This document shows positions 16,141-24,459 of a DNA stretch of 38,072 bases, piece by piece. A program made the translations under genes and the position numbers. The notes under the pieces were generated by a model. The model saw nothing but the letters and a program-made list of their open reading frames with translations. It was not told the origin of the DNA and made no database searches. The stretch's first letter is position 1; every line of letters starts with the position of its first letter. Source of the stretch: Gammaproteobacteria bacterium (lineage in GTDB: Bacteria > Pseudomonadota > Gammaproteobacteria > JAJPIJ01); assembly GCA_022072255.1 (NCBI GenBank), contig JAJVHZ010000121.1, positions 1 through 38,072 on the forward strand, in the 5' to 3' direction.

Positions 16141-17898
16141 TCAGTCCGCCAGGGAGGTTTCGAACGCGTGCGCGTGATGCAGCCGCGCGTAGGCGCCCCC
16201 GGCGCGCAACAGCTCGGCATGGGTGCCGGTCTCGACGATCCGGCCGTGCTGCAGGACGACGATGCGGTCGGCGTTCTCGACGGTGCTCAGACGGTGCGCG
16301 ATCACCAGCGAGGTGCGCCCGGCGCGCACGGTGTCGAGCGCCGCCTGGATGTGACGCTCCGAGGCGGTGTCGAGCGCGGAGGTCGCCTCGTCGAGGATCA
16401 GGACCGGGGCGTCCTTGAGCAGAGCGCGCGCGATGGCCAGCCGCTGCCGCTGTCCGCCCGACAGCCGCAATCCCCGCTCGCCGATCGCCGTGTCCAGGCC
16501 CTCGGGCAGGTCGCGAACGAATTCCATGACGCGCGCCGCCTCCGCGGCCGCGAGCACCCGCTCCGCGGGCGCATCGCGCAGCGCGCCGTAGGCGATGTTG
16601 TTGCGGATGGTGTCGTTGAACAGCACCACGTCCTGGCTCACCAGCGCGATATTGTGTCGCAATGACTGCAGCGTGATCTCCCCGATGTCGATGCCGTCGA
16701 TGCGGATCTCGCCGTGCTGCGGCCGATGAAAGCGCGGGATCATGCCGGCGAGCGTGGTCTTGCCGCTGCCGGAGGCGCCGACGAGCGCGACGGTCTCGCC
16801 CGCCGCGACTGCCAGGGACACCTGGCGCAGGGCCGGCTGCGTGCCGCCGGGATAGGTGAAGCTCACCGCGCGCAGCTCGATCCCGCCGCGCGCGCGGCCG
16901 AGATCGCGCCGTCCGGTGTCCGCCTCCGCCTCCGCGTCGATCAGCGCGAATATGCTCTCGGCCGCGGCCAGTCCGCGCTGCAGCGGCTCGTTGACGCCGG
17001 TCAGCCGCCGGACCGGCGCCTGCAGTATGAGCATGGCGGCGAAGAAGGAGACGAATTCGCCGGTCGTGAGCGCCTGCGAGGCGGCGATGCCGCGCGCGGC
17101 GTAGATCGTGGCCGCGATGCCGCAGGCGATGATGAGCATGACGACCGGCTCGTTGGCGGCGGCCGCCATGATGACCTTCATGGCGTACTTGCGAGCGCGG
17201 TCGATGGCCTGCTGAAAACGCCCGATCTCATAGTCGTGGCCGCCGAACACCTTCACCACCTTCTGGCCGCCGATCGCCTCCTCGGCGACGTGGTTGATCG
17301 TACCCATGGACTGCTGCAGGCGGCGGCTCATTTCGCGCAGCCGCGCGCTGATGCGGCTCACCGACCAGGTGATGGGCGGCGCCAGCACCAGCACCACGAG
17401 GGTCAGGCGCCAGTCCAGCCAGGACATGTAGGCGAGCAGCGCCACGACCGAGAGCGTGTCCTTCACGAGCACCATCAGCACGCGCGTCACCGCCTGCTCG
17501 ACCTGGGTCACGTTGTAGGTCAGGCGCGAGAGCAGTTCGCCGGAGCTCGCGGCTTCGTAATAGCTGGCGGGCAGGTGGACGAGCCGCCGGAACATCTCGC
17601 CGCGCAGATCCATCATCACCCGTTGCGCCACCCAGGTGAGCGATACGGTGCTGGTGAAATTCAGCGCGCCGCGAACCAGGAACAGGATGATGATGAGCAG
17701 CGGAAAATAGCGCGCCTGCCAGCTCCTCGCCGTGAGGAAATTCCCGTCGAGAAAGGGCTTCAGCAGCGCCGGCATGACCGGATCGGTGGCGGCGTACAGC
17801 AGCATCGACAGCACGCACAGCCCGAACACCCGCCAGTAGGGACGCACGTAGGCGAGTAATCGCCGGTAGAGGACGCGGCTGCTCTTGCAGGGGACCAT
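16141..17898 (-). CDS. msbA: lipid A export ATP-binding/permease protein MsbA
   Basis: The protein has 585 residues, the standard length. Six helices lie in the N-terminal half (to about 320), followed by an ABC ATPase with Walker A GASGSGKTTLAG, Q loop ALVSQDVVLFND, signature LSGGQRQRLAIARALL, Walker B VLILDEATSALD, and the switch His in VIAHRLST. The homodimer flips lipid A-core from the inner to the outer leaflet of the inner membrane. This shows a lipopolysaccharide-making outer membrane. LpxK, which often follows msbA, is not here; the next minus-strand position is tgpA's end. The start at 17898 is an ATG with the promoter region shared with the divergent kinase gene (GATAAT on the minus strand at 17937-17942). 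Confidence 0.96.
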   Translation of the reverse strand: MVPCKSSRVLYRRLLAYVRPYWRVFGLCVLSMLLYAATDPVMPALLKPFLDGNFLTARSWQARYFPLLIIILFLVRGALNFTSTVSLTWVAQRVMMDLRGEMFRRLVHLPASYYEAASSGELLSRLTYNVTQVEQAVTRVLMVLVKDTLSVVALLAYMSWLDWRLTLVVLVLAPPITWSVSRISARLREMSRRLQQSMGTINHVAEEAIGGQKVVKVFGGHDYEIGRFQQAIDRARKYAMKVIMAAAANEPVVMLIIACGIAATIYAARGIAASQALTTGEFVSFFAAMLILQAPVRRLTGVNEPLQRGLAAAESIFALIDAEAEADTGRRDLGRARGGIELRAVSFTYPGGTQPALRQVSLAVAAGETVALVGASGSGKTTLAGMIPRFHRPQHGEIRIDGIDIGEITLQSLRHNIALVSQDVVLFNDTIRNNIAYGALRDAPAERVLAAAEAARVMEFVRDLPEGLDTAIGERGLRLSGGQRQRLAIARALLKDAPVLILDEATSALDTASERHIQAALDTVRAGRTSLVIAHRLSTVENADRIVVLQHGRIVETGTHAELLRAGGAYARLHHAHAFETSLAD

Positions 17899-17987
17899 GG
17901 GTCGTTGTCGACGCGCGGCGTCAGGGCCGGATTTCGATTATCCTATATCCGCGCCATCCGCACCCATAGTCGAAGCCCCGCGCAGAC

Positions 17988-18851
17988 ATGTCCAAGGCAC
18001 ATCCGATCATCGCCGTCACCGGTTCCTCCGGGGCGGGCACCTCCAGCGTCAAGGTTGCCTCCGAGCACATATTCCGCCGGGAGGGCACCCTGGCCGCGGT
18101 CGTGGAGGGCGACAGCTTCCACCGCTACGATCGCGCCGAGATGGAGAAGTTTCGCGCCGCCGGCGAGCGCGTCACCCATTTCGGTCCCGAGGGCAATCTC
18201 TTCGACGAGCTGGCCGCGCTGTTCAGCGGCTATGGTGAAAACGGCTCAGGCCGGCGCCGGCACTACGTGCACACCTCCGAGGAGGCACTGCAGTTCAACC
18301 GGCCTCCCGGCACGTTCACGGACTGGGAGCCGTTGCCGCGCAACACCGACGTGCTCTTCTACGAAGGCCTGCACGGCGGCATGATCACGGACAAGGTGAA
18401 CATCGCGCAGCACGTCGATCTGCTCATCGGCGTGGTACCCATCATCAATCTGGAGTGGATGCAGAAGATCCATCGCGACAAGGCGGTGCGCGGGTATTCC
18501 GCCCAGGCCGCCACACAGATGATCCTCCACCGCATGCACGACTACGTGCACTACATCGTCCCGCAGTTCGCGCTCACCGACATCAACTTCCAGCGCGTGC
18601 CGATGGTCGACACCTCCAATCCGTTCACCGAGACGGAGGTGCCGAGCGATGACGAGAGTCTCGTCGTCATCCACATCGCCAACCGCCGCAAGATACAACC
18701 GGACTACCGCTATCTCCTGGAGATGCTCTCCGGTTCGTTCATGTCCCGGCCGGACACCATCGTGGCGCCGGCCGGCAAGAAGAGCTTCGCTTTCGAGCTG
18801 CTGATCGGGCCTGTCGTCGAGCGCATGGTTCGCGACAGCAGCGGCGGCTGA
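17988..18851 (+). CDS. prk: phosphoribulokinase (PRK/PrkB type)
   Basis: The protein has 287 residues. It has the P-loop GSSGAGTSS (12-20), in which Thr/Ser replaces the usual Lys as in all proteobacterial octameric PRKs. It then shows VEGDSFHRYDR, THFGPEGN, FYEGLHGG, and NFQRVPMVDTSNPF, which are hallmarks of class I PRK. True PRK makes ribulose 1,5-bisphosphate from ribulose 5-phosphate and ATP in the Calvin cycle. The Escherichia coli paralogue PrkB has the same motifs and no known Calvin role. Without RuBisCO genes in the window the two cannot be separated. Upstream, TATATC at 17944-17949 may be a -10. The reductase gene follows after 17 bases. Confidence 0.88.
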   Translation: MSKAHPIIAVTGSSGAGTSSVKVASEHIFRREGTLAAVVEGDSFHRYDRAEMEKFRAAGERVTHFGPEGNLFDELAALFSGYGENGSGRRRHYVHTSEEALQFNRPPGTFTDWEPLPRNTDVLFYEGLHGGMITDKVNIAQHVDLLIGVVPIINLEWMQKIHRDKAVRGYSAQAATQMILHRMHDYVHYIVPQFALTDINFQRVPMVDTSNPFTETEVPSDDESLVVIHIANRRKIQPDYRYLLEMLSGSFMSRPDTIVAPAGKKSFAFELLIGPVVERMVRDSSGG

Positions 18852-18868
18852 GGGGTGAAGGCCGCCCG

Positions 18869-19879
18869 ATGCACCGTATAACGCTGAACACCAGCGGGAG
18901 CGCCTTCGACGCCGCGACCGGGGAAACCATACTCAACGCCGCGCTTCGCCAGGGGGTGCCGCTGCCGTACGGCTGCCGCAACGGCCAGTGCGGCGCCTGC
19001 AAGGCGCAGGTCCTCGCCGGCGAGGTCGACTACCCGGACGGGGCGCAGACCGCGGCATTGACCGAGGCCGAAAGGCAGCAGGGCTGGTGCCTGTGCTGCC
19101 AGGCGCACGCGCGCACTGATCTGACCCTGCACGTCCGCGAAGCGGCGGCGGCAGCGGTGCCGGAGGCGCGGACGCTGCCGGCGCGCGTGGCGCGCCTGGA
19201 ACGGCTCTCCCACGACGTGATGGGCATCTGGCTGCAGCTGCCGAGCAGCGAGCGCCTGGTCTTCCGCGCCGGTCAGTACATCGAGATCCTGATGCGCGAC
19301 GGCAGGCAGCGGGCCTACTCGCTCGCCAATGCACCGCACGACGACGAGTTCCTGCAGCTGCACGTGCGCCACTACCCCGGCGGCGTGTTCGCCGAGTATG
19401 CGTTTCACGCGCTCAGGGCGAGGGAGCTGCTGCGCATCCGCGGCCCGTACGGCAGTTTCTTCCTGCGCGAGGACTCCGCGCGACCGGCGCTCTTCGTCGC
19501 CGGCGGCACCGGCTTCGCCCCGATCAAGGCCGTGCTGGAACATGCCTTCGCCAAGGGCGTGCCGCAGTCGCTCGAGTTCTACTGGGGGGTGCGCGCCGCG
19601 CGCGACCTTTACTCGCCGCTTCCCCGGCATTGGGCCGCCGAGCATGCGAACTTTTCCTGGGTGCCGGTCCTCTCCGAGCCGATGCCCGGCGATGATTGGG
19701 ACGGCTGCCGCGGCCTGGTCCACGAGACGCTGGCCGCCCAGCAGCCCGATCTCTCCGGGTACGACATCTACACCTGCGGACCGCCGGTGATGACGCGGGC
19801 GGTGGCGGAGGTCGCGATCAGGCACGGCGCGCCGGCGGAGCGCATCTACTCCGACGCCTTCGAATTTGCGGCGAAGTGA
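18869..19879 (+). CDS. [2Fe-2S] ferredoxin/FAD-NAD(P)H reductase (AscD-like)
   Basis: The protein has 336 residues. The N-terminal plant-type ferredoxin domain has Cys36, Cys41 and Cys44 (CRNGQCGAC); the fourth ligand is among Cys74, 76 and 77 in GWCLCCQA. The FAD domain has RAYSLANAP (R-x-Y-S motif). The NAD(P) domain has GGTGFAPIKAVLEH and ends TCGPPVM...FEFA. Relatives are annotated as CDP-6-deoxy-delta-3,4-glucoseen reductase; most lack a sugar pathway nearby and serve as electron donors to other oxygenases or reductases. No sugar genes are present here, so the partner is unknown. It probably shares a transcript with the kinase gene (17-base spacing, AGGGGTGAAG ribosome site). Extra cysteines around 74-77 are notable. 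Confidence 0.9.
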   Translation: MHRITLNTSGSAFDAATGETILNAALRQGVPLPYGCRNGQCGACKAQVLAGEVDYPDGAQTAALTEAERQQGWCLCCQAHARTDLTLHVREAAAAAVPEARTLPARVARLERLSHDVMGIWLQLPSSERLVFRAGQYIEILMRDGRQRAYSLANAPHDDEFLQLHVRHYPGGVFAEYAFHALRARELLRIRGPYGSFFLREDSARPALFVAGGTGFAPIKAVLEHAFAKGVPQSLEFYWGVRAARDLYSPLPRHWAAEHANFSWVPVLSEPMPGDDWDGCRGLVHETLAAQQPDLSGYDIYTCGPPVMTRAVAEVAIRHGAPAERIYSDAFEFAAK

Positions 19880-19899
19880 AGCCGACGGGCGCCGCGCGC

Positions 19900-21117
19900 T
19901 CAGCCGCCGCGGTGCGGCAGCAACGGAGTGACCGGCTGGCCGGTGGCGAGCGCCAGCCCCTGCCGGTGACAGCGCAACGCGGCGTCGCGATCGCCGAGCT
20001 GCTCCTGGGCCTCGGCCAGCAGGCGATAGGCCTCCGGCGTGGGGGTCTTCGCGATCAGATCCTCGAGGTAGCTGCGGGCCTTGCCCCACAAGCCGCTGCG
20101 TAGCGCCAGTCGCCCCAGCGCCAGCAGCAGGCCCGGCTCCTCGCCATGCTCATCCAGCCAGCCCTCGGCATTCTTCAGTTGCCTGAGCGCATCCGCCGAC
20201 TGCAGCTCTCCGTACAGGCGCACCAGCCCGGCGTCCCACTGCTTGCGCAAGGCGCCGAGCACCAGGTTGTGGGCCTCCTCCTGCTCGCCGCAGGCCGCGA
20301 GCGCGCGCGCGTATCGCGCCGTGATCTCCGGCAGGTAACGCCGCGCCCGCGCCACACGCTCCCACGCCGACTTGATGGCGCGCGGGTCGCCGCGGCGCTC
20401 CGCGTCCAGCATCAGTCCGTCCATCGCCTCCTGCTCCATCGTCGCCCGTTGCGCAGCCGGCAGGAGATCCCGTCTTGCCAGCCTGGGCAGCAGGTCGAGC
20501 AGCGCGGCCCACTCGCCCGCCGCCCGGCAATAGGCCGCCTCCATGCGCAGCACCTGGTGGTGGCGGCTGTCGATCTGCCTGAGCTCGGCCAGCAGCGCAC
20601 GGGCATCATCCAGCCGGTGCTCGTGCAAGGCCTGCTCCATTTCGCCCAGACGCACCGGCAACTGGGCACCCTCGCCCAGCTCCCTGGCCATCTGCAGGTA
20701 GAAGGCCTGGCGATCCGGGGCCTGCTGCGCCTGCGCGGCGCGTGCCGCGCCCAGGTAGTGCAGCAGCGGCGCGTTGCTGCGCCGCGCGCCGTCGCTCAAG
20801 GACCGCTCGGCCTCGCGCCAGTCCCCTTCCACGAGGGCGAGAAATCCCTCGGAGAGACCCTTCATCGCCCTGGTCTCGCGACGCCGGCGCGACCAGTGCT
20901 GCAGATCGCGCGGTGCGTGCCACAGGCGCACCAGCGTCTTCAACGTCCACCAGACGGCGAGGATAGCCACCAGCAGCAGCACGACGAAGAACGCGAAGCT
21001 CGTGCGTATCACCTGTCCGTGCACACCGATGACCACGAAGCCGGTGTCCTTGAGCAGCACGCCGCCGAGCAGTACCGCGGCCACCAGGAGCACCAGGGAG
21101 AGGATGACGAAGCGCAT
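19900..21117 (-). CDS. hemY: HemY, haem-biosynthesis-linked TPR membrane protein
   Basis: The protein has 405 residues, normal for HemY. Two N-terminal helices (about 3-22 and 41-58) surround a short periplasmic loop with GFVVIGVHGQVI, the HemY_N pattern. Tetratricopeptide repeats follow (for example AERSLSDGAR...LHYLGAARAAQAQ, and a last repeat near PEAYRLLAEAQEQLG). HemY is thought to organise late haem-synthesis enzymes at the inner membrane; a direct enzymatic role is not established for this proteobacterial family, despite sharing its name with protoporphyrinogen oxidase of Gram-positives. It lies 10 bases after hemX, in one operon. Haem supply fits the cytochrome genes nearby in the genome. 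Confidence 0.94.
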   Translation of the reverse strand: MRFVILSLVLLVAAVLLGGVLLKDTGFVVIGVHGQVIRTSFAFFVVLLLVAILAVWWTLKTLVRLWHAPRDLQHWSRRRRETRAMKGLSEGFLALVEGDWREAERSLSDGARRSNAPLLHYLGAARAAQAQQAPDRQAFYLQMARELGEGAQLPVRLGEMEQALHEHRLDDARALLAELRQIDSRHHQVLRMEAAYCRAAGEWAALLDLLPRLARRDLLPAAQRATMEQEAMDGLMLDAERRGDPRAIKSAWERVARARRYLPEITARYARALAACGEQEEAHNLVLGALRKQWDAGLVRLYGELQSADALRQLKNAEGWLDEHGEEPGLLLALGRLALRSGLWGKARSYLEDLIAKTPTPEAYRLLAEAQEQLGDRDAALRCHRQGLALATGQPVTPLLPHRGG

Positions 21118-21127
21118 GACGGGAATT

Positions 21128-22255
21128 TCAGGGCGCGGCCGGTGCCGCCTCGACGTTTACGTTCCCGGCCGGCTGGCCCGCGGCGCTCAACTGCCGGCGG
21201 ACGAGCTCCAGCGCGTCCTGCAGGCTGGGCAGCTCGGGCGAAAGTTCCAGGCTCGCCATCGGCGCGAGCGTCGCGCGCATGCCCGCAATCTCCGGGCTCT
21301 GCGTGTCGTAGTAGCGTTCGAGCAGTTCGTCCACGCGTGCCAGCGTCGCACGGAAATTGGCGGTGTCTCCGCGCAGGACCTCCAGCCGCGCGGAAGCCAG
21401 TTCCAGCCGGAGATTCTGCTGCAGCAGATAGCGTTTGCCGGGGTCGAAGATGACGTCATCGGGCACGGCCATGCTCTTGATGTCGACCAGGCGCACCAGA
21501 TCTGTCCAGATGCGCTCGAGCGCCTGCCGCCACCCGGCGGCCTGCAGCCCGCCGGCCGCCGTGCCCTCGCCTCCTTCGGCCGCGGCGGTCGCCGGGGGCT
21601 CGACGTCGCCCGCCTTCAGCGGCAGCTTCTCCACCCGCGTCAGCAGGTCTGCGAGCGTCAGCGTCAATCCCGAGGTGTCCACCGGCGCCACCGCGCGCAG
21701 CGCATTGAGATCCGCGATCACCTTTTCGCGCACCGGGATGAGCGATGGATCGTCGCGATCGGCCAGCCGGCGATCGGCGCTCTCCAGGGCCGCCGTGGCC
21801 GTGGCGACGTCGCGCTCCAGCCGCAATCGCTGCTCCGCGACGGTCAGCAGATAATGCACCTCGCGCAGGACCCAGATCGCGTCGGACTGCCCGGCGCCGG
21901 CGCTCTGCGCCTGCCTGATCGCGGCGAGTTCCCTCGAGGTCTCCTCCTGCAACGTCGCCTGCGTCGAGGCAAGTTCCTCGAGGCGGCGATCGTTCCGCTC
22001 GCTGGCGGCAGTGGCCGCCTCGAGTCGGCCGCCGAGACTTTCGAATCTCTCGTTCAGGGCTGCCTGTCCCGAGGCCTGCCCGCTGCGCACCGCCTGCACC
22101 GCTCGCTGCGTCCATATGAGTGCGCTCGCCGCCAGCACCGCTGCAGCGAACGCCACGACCACGGCCAGCAGCGCCCAGCGATTCGACCCGCCGCCGGCCG
22201 GCACGACCTTGGCATCGATGATCTGCTTGTCCGGGGAGACCGACGATTCCGTCAT
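21128..22255 (-). CDS. hemX: HemX, uroporphyrinogen-III C-methyltransferase-like membrane protein
   Basis: The protein has 375 residues from the ATG at 22255; a TTG at 22270 would add five residues and is less likely. A cytoplasmic start is followed by one helix (about 27-48), then a coiled-coil-like stretch (ALNERFESLGGRLEAATAA) and a periplasmic helical region. The LREVHYLLTVAEQRLRLERD motif and the RRQLSAAG end are typical of HemX (DUF513). The family name is misleading, as no methyltransferase domain is present; the role is probably scaffolding with HemY. In most relatives hemC and hemD precede hemX, but here the next gene upstream is ppx and hemX appears to have its own promoter. Confidence 0.92.
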   Translation of the reverse strand: MTESSVSPDKQIIDAKVVPAGGGSNRWALLAVVVAFAAAVLAASALIWTQRAVQAVRSGQASGQAALNERFESLGGRLEAATAASERNDRRLEELASTQATLQEETSRELAAIRQAQSAGAGQSDAIWVLREVHYLLTVAEQRLRLERDVATATAALESADRRLADRDDPSLIPVREKVIADLNALRAVAPVDTSGLTLTLADLLTRVEKLPLKAGDVEPPATAAAEGGEGTAAGGLQAAGWRQALERIWTDLVRLVDIKSMAVPDDVIFDPGKRYLLQQNLRLELASARLEVLRGDTANFRATLARVDELLERYYDTQSPEIAGMRATLAPMASLELSPELPSLQDALELVRRQLSAAGQPAGNVNVEAAPAAP

Positions 22256-22284
22256 ACGTGGCTGACCCAAGAGATATTCACGGC

Positions 22285-22313
22285 ATTAAATGATGTATGC
22301 GGGCGCGCTGCAA
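22285..22313 (-). promoter_or_regulatory. putative sigma-70 promoter of hemXY
   Basis: The minus strand reads TTGCAG (22308-22313), a 17-base spacer, then TTTAAT (22285-22290). This is the best two-box promoter in the window. It ends about 30 bases before the hemX ATG and lies in the short gap after ppx. Confidence 0.5.
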
Positions 22314-22378
22314 GTCGCCCTCGCCGCGCCGCGAGAGGAGGGGATCCCCGTGACGGCAAACGCGCGCGGCGATCGCAT

Positions 22379-23872
22379 TCAGCGGCTCTTGAGCTTGAAC
22401 CCGGCCGCCTTCAGGTAGTCGGCCTCGAGCTCCAGGTCCGCGGCGGTCAACGGGTACGCCTGCAGCCAGTTGTCCGGAAAGCGCAGCTTCAGCGCGTCGC
22501 CGTCGATCTCCGCCTCGATGCGCGGCATCTCCACACCGGAGCGCGCCCGATGCAGCAGCACCGCCAGGCGCAGCAGCACGCACAGCCGCCGCACGGGCTG
22601 CACGTCGTCGTCCGGCAGCGCCTGCAGCTCGGTCTGCGGAAACTTGCGGCGATGCGCGCGCACGAGGAAGGCCATCCGCTGCTGCTCGCCGCGCGCGAAT
22701 CCCGGCATGTCGAGGTTGTTCAGCAGGTAGGCGCTGTGCTTGTGATACTGACTGTGCGAAACCGACAGCCCGATCTCGTGCAGGCATGCCGCCCAGCCGA
22801 GCAGCCGCTGGTGCTCCTCCGTGTCGAGCTGCCACTGCGCACGCACCGTCTCCCACAGCGCCACCGCCGTGCGCTTTACCCGGTCCGCCTGCGCGCCGTC
22901 GATGCGGTAGCGCTCGGCGAGCTCGGCCACGGTGCGCTCGCGGATGTCGTCCTGCTGCAGGCGGCCGAGGAGATCGTAGATCAGTCCCTCGCGCAGCGCG
23001 CCGCTGGCGCAGCTCATCTGCTCGATCTCCAGCGCCTCGAAGATGGCCGCGAGGATGGCCACCCCGCCCGGGAAGACCGGCGCGCGCTCGGCCGGGACGC
23101 CCGCCAACTTCACCTGCGCGACATTGCCGGCCGCCACCAGCGCCCGGGACAGCTTCTTCAAGGCCGCTGCGCTGATGCCGTCCTTGCACCAGCCGGCGTC
23201 GTGCGCCGCCTCGGCGATGGCCAGCACGGTGCCGGAGGCGCCGATCGAACTCTCCCAGCCGATCTGCCGGTATACCGTCGCGATGGGCTCGAGCTCCTGC
23301 AGCGCGGCGATCTCCGCGGCGCGCATCCGATCGGCGGTGATCCGGCCATCGGGAAAATAGCGCAGGCTCGAACCGACGCAGCCCATGTGCAGGCTCTCCA
23401 TGCGCCTGGGCTCGAACTTGCGCCCGAGGATGATCTCGGTGCTGCCGCCGCCGATGTCTACGACCAGCCTGCGCCGCCCGTCGTCCTCCAGGCTGTGGGA
23501 TACGCCCAGGTAGATGAGGCGCGCCTCCTCGTAGCCGGCGATGATGTCGATCGGGTGGCCGAGCGCCTCCTCGGCGCGGGCAGTGAACTCGGCGTTGTTG
23601 CGCGCCTTGCGCAGCGTGTTGGTGCCCACCGCGCGCACCCGCCCTTTCGGAACGGCGTGCAGCCGCTGTCCGAAGCGGCGCAGGCATTCCACCGCGCGCT
23701 GCATCACCTCCTCGCTCAGGCGATTCGTCTCGTCCAGACCGCCGGCCAGTCGTACCATCTCGCGCATCTTGTCGATGACCATCAAGCGCGACTCATCGAC
23801 CTCCGCGACGATCATGTGAAAGCTGTTGGAACCGAGGTCGACCGCCGCGGCACACTGAGATGCGTTCCCCAT
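22379..23872 (-). CDS. ppx: exopolyphosphatase Ppx/GppA
   Basis: The protein has 497 residues, the usual length. The N-terminal actin-like ATPase fold shows the phosphate-1 motif AVDLGSNSFHMIVAEV and the phosphate-2 motif VVDIGGGSTEIILG. The SLHMGCVGSSLRYF block follows, then a C-terminal HD-like helical domain (YHKHSAYLLNNLDMPGFARGEQ). It removes phosphate from inorganic polyphosphate ends, or converts pppGpp to ppGpp; sequence alone does not separate the two. Polyphosphate kinase, a common neighbour, is not here. A perfect TATAAT lies 8 bases before its ATG (23881-23886), suggesting a nearly leaderless transcript. It is divergent from the rhodanese gene. Confidence 0.95.
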   Translation of the reverse strand: MGNASQCAAAVDLGSNSFHMIVAEVDESRLMVIDKMREMVRLAGGLDETNRLSEEVMQRAVECLRRFGQRLHAVPKGRVRAVGTNTLRKARNNAEFTARAEEALGHPIDIIAGYEEARLIYLGVSHSLEDDGRRRLVVDIGGGSTEIILGRKFEPRRMESLHMGCVGSSLRYFPDGRITADRMRAAEIAALQELEPIATVYRQIGWESSIGASGTVLAIAEAAHDAGWCKDGISAAALKKLSRALVAAGNVAQVKLAGVPAERAPVFPGGVAILAAIFEALEIEQMSCASGALREGLIYDLLGRLQQDDIRERTVAELAERYRIDGAQADRVKRTAVALWETVRAQWQLDTEEHQRLLGWAACLHEIGLSVSHSQYHKHSAYLLNNLDMPGFARGEQQRMAFLVRAHRRKFPQTELQALPDDDVQPVRRLCVLLRLAVLLHRARSGVEMPRIEAEIDGDALKLRFPDNWLQAYPLTAADLELEADYLKAAGFKLKSR

Positions 23873-23880
23873 GGCGGCGG

Positions 23881-23886
23881 ATTATA
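23881..23886 (-). promoter_or_regulatory. putative -10 element of ppx
   Basis: The minus strand reads TATAAT, then CCGCCGCC, then the ATG at 23872. As at uvrD and pmbA the -10 is too close to allow a normal leader with a ribosome site. Confidence 0.5.
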
Positions 23887-23997
23887 TCGGCAAACTACGA
23901 AGCCCATGCGCCGCGGCTCTCGCTTTACACCCGCGTCTGGCCGCTCTACATTGGTTCGGTCCGCACCTGCCCGCGCCGATGCCGAGGAATCTCGCGA

Positions 23998-24414
23998 ATG
24001 ACCAGCGTCAACAGGGTCGATCCGCCGCATGCGCACGCGCAGATCGCCGCCGACCCGATGGCGGTGCTGATCGACGTGCGCAGCCGCGTGGAGTTCGACT
24101 ACGTCGGGCATCCGGTCGGAGCGCGGCACGTGCCCTGGAAAGAGTTCCCGGAATGGAAGGTCAATCCCGGATTCGCCGATGCGGTGCGCGAACTGCTGCG
24201 CGCGGACGGCGGGGTGGCGCCGGAGGGCAGGCCGGTCTATCTCCTGTGCCGCAGCGGCGCGCGTTCGCTGGCGGCCGGCGAAGAACTGGTGCGGCAGGGC
24301 TTTCGCCGCGTCTACAACGTCGAGGAGGGATTCGAGGGCGAGAAGGATGCCGGGAATCATCGCAGCACGATCAACGGCTGGCGTTTTCGCGGCCTGCCGT
24401 GGGAACAGGGCTGA
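23998..24414 (+). CDS. rhodanese-domain sulfurtransferase
   Basis: The protein has 138 residues, with ATG at 23998 after a GAGG ribosome site; an earlier in-frame ATG at 23860 would overlap ppx and add a basic extension without family support. It is a single rhodanese fold: VLIDVRSRVEFDYVGHPVGA at about 23-42, and the active loop CRSGARS with Cys84 as the persulfide-carrying residue. GFRRVYNVEEGFEG and the end GWRFRGLPW are typical of one-domain rhodaneses. It likely moves sulfane sulfur in the cytoplasm, as no signal peptide is present. The aldehyde dehydrogenase gene begins 45 bases later; a functional link is not obvious. Confidence 0.93.
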   Translation: MTSVNRVDPPHAHAQIAADPMAVLIDVRSRVEFDYVGHPVGARHVPWKEFPEWKVNPGFADAVRELLRADGGVAPEGRPVYLLCRSGARSLAAGEELVRQGFRRVYNVEEGFEGEKDAGNHRSTINGWRFRGLPWEQG

Positions 24415-24459
24415 CAGCGGCCCTGCCGACGCCACATCACCGACCCGGGAGCACCCGAG

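Noticed and set aside
17988-18851. Phosphoribulokinase as proof of autotrophy
   Set aside because: PrkB of non-autotrophs carries the same motifs, and no other Calvin-cycle gene is in the window.
20774-24001. A plus-strand open frame of over 1000 codons opposite hemY, hemX and ppx
   Set aside because: It crosses three well-supported minus-strand genes and codes for low-complexity Arg/Gln/Leu-rich sequence.
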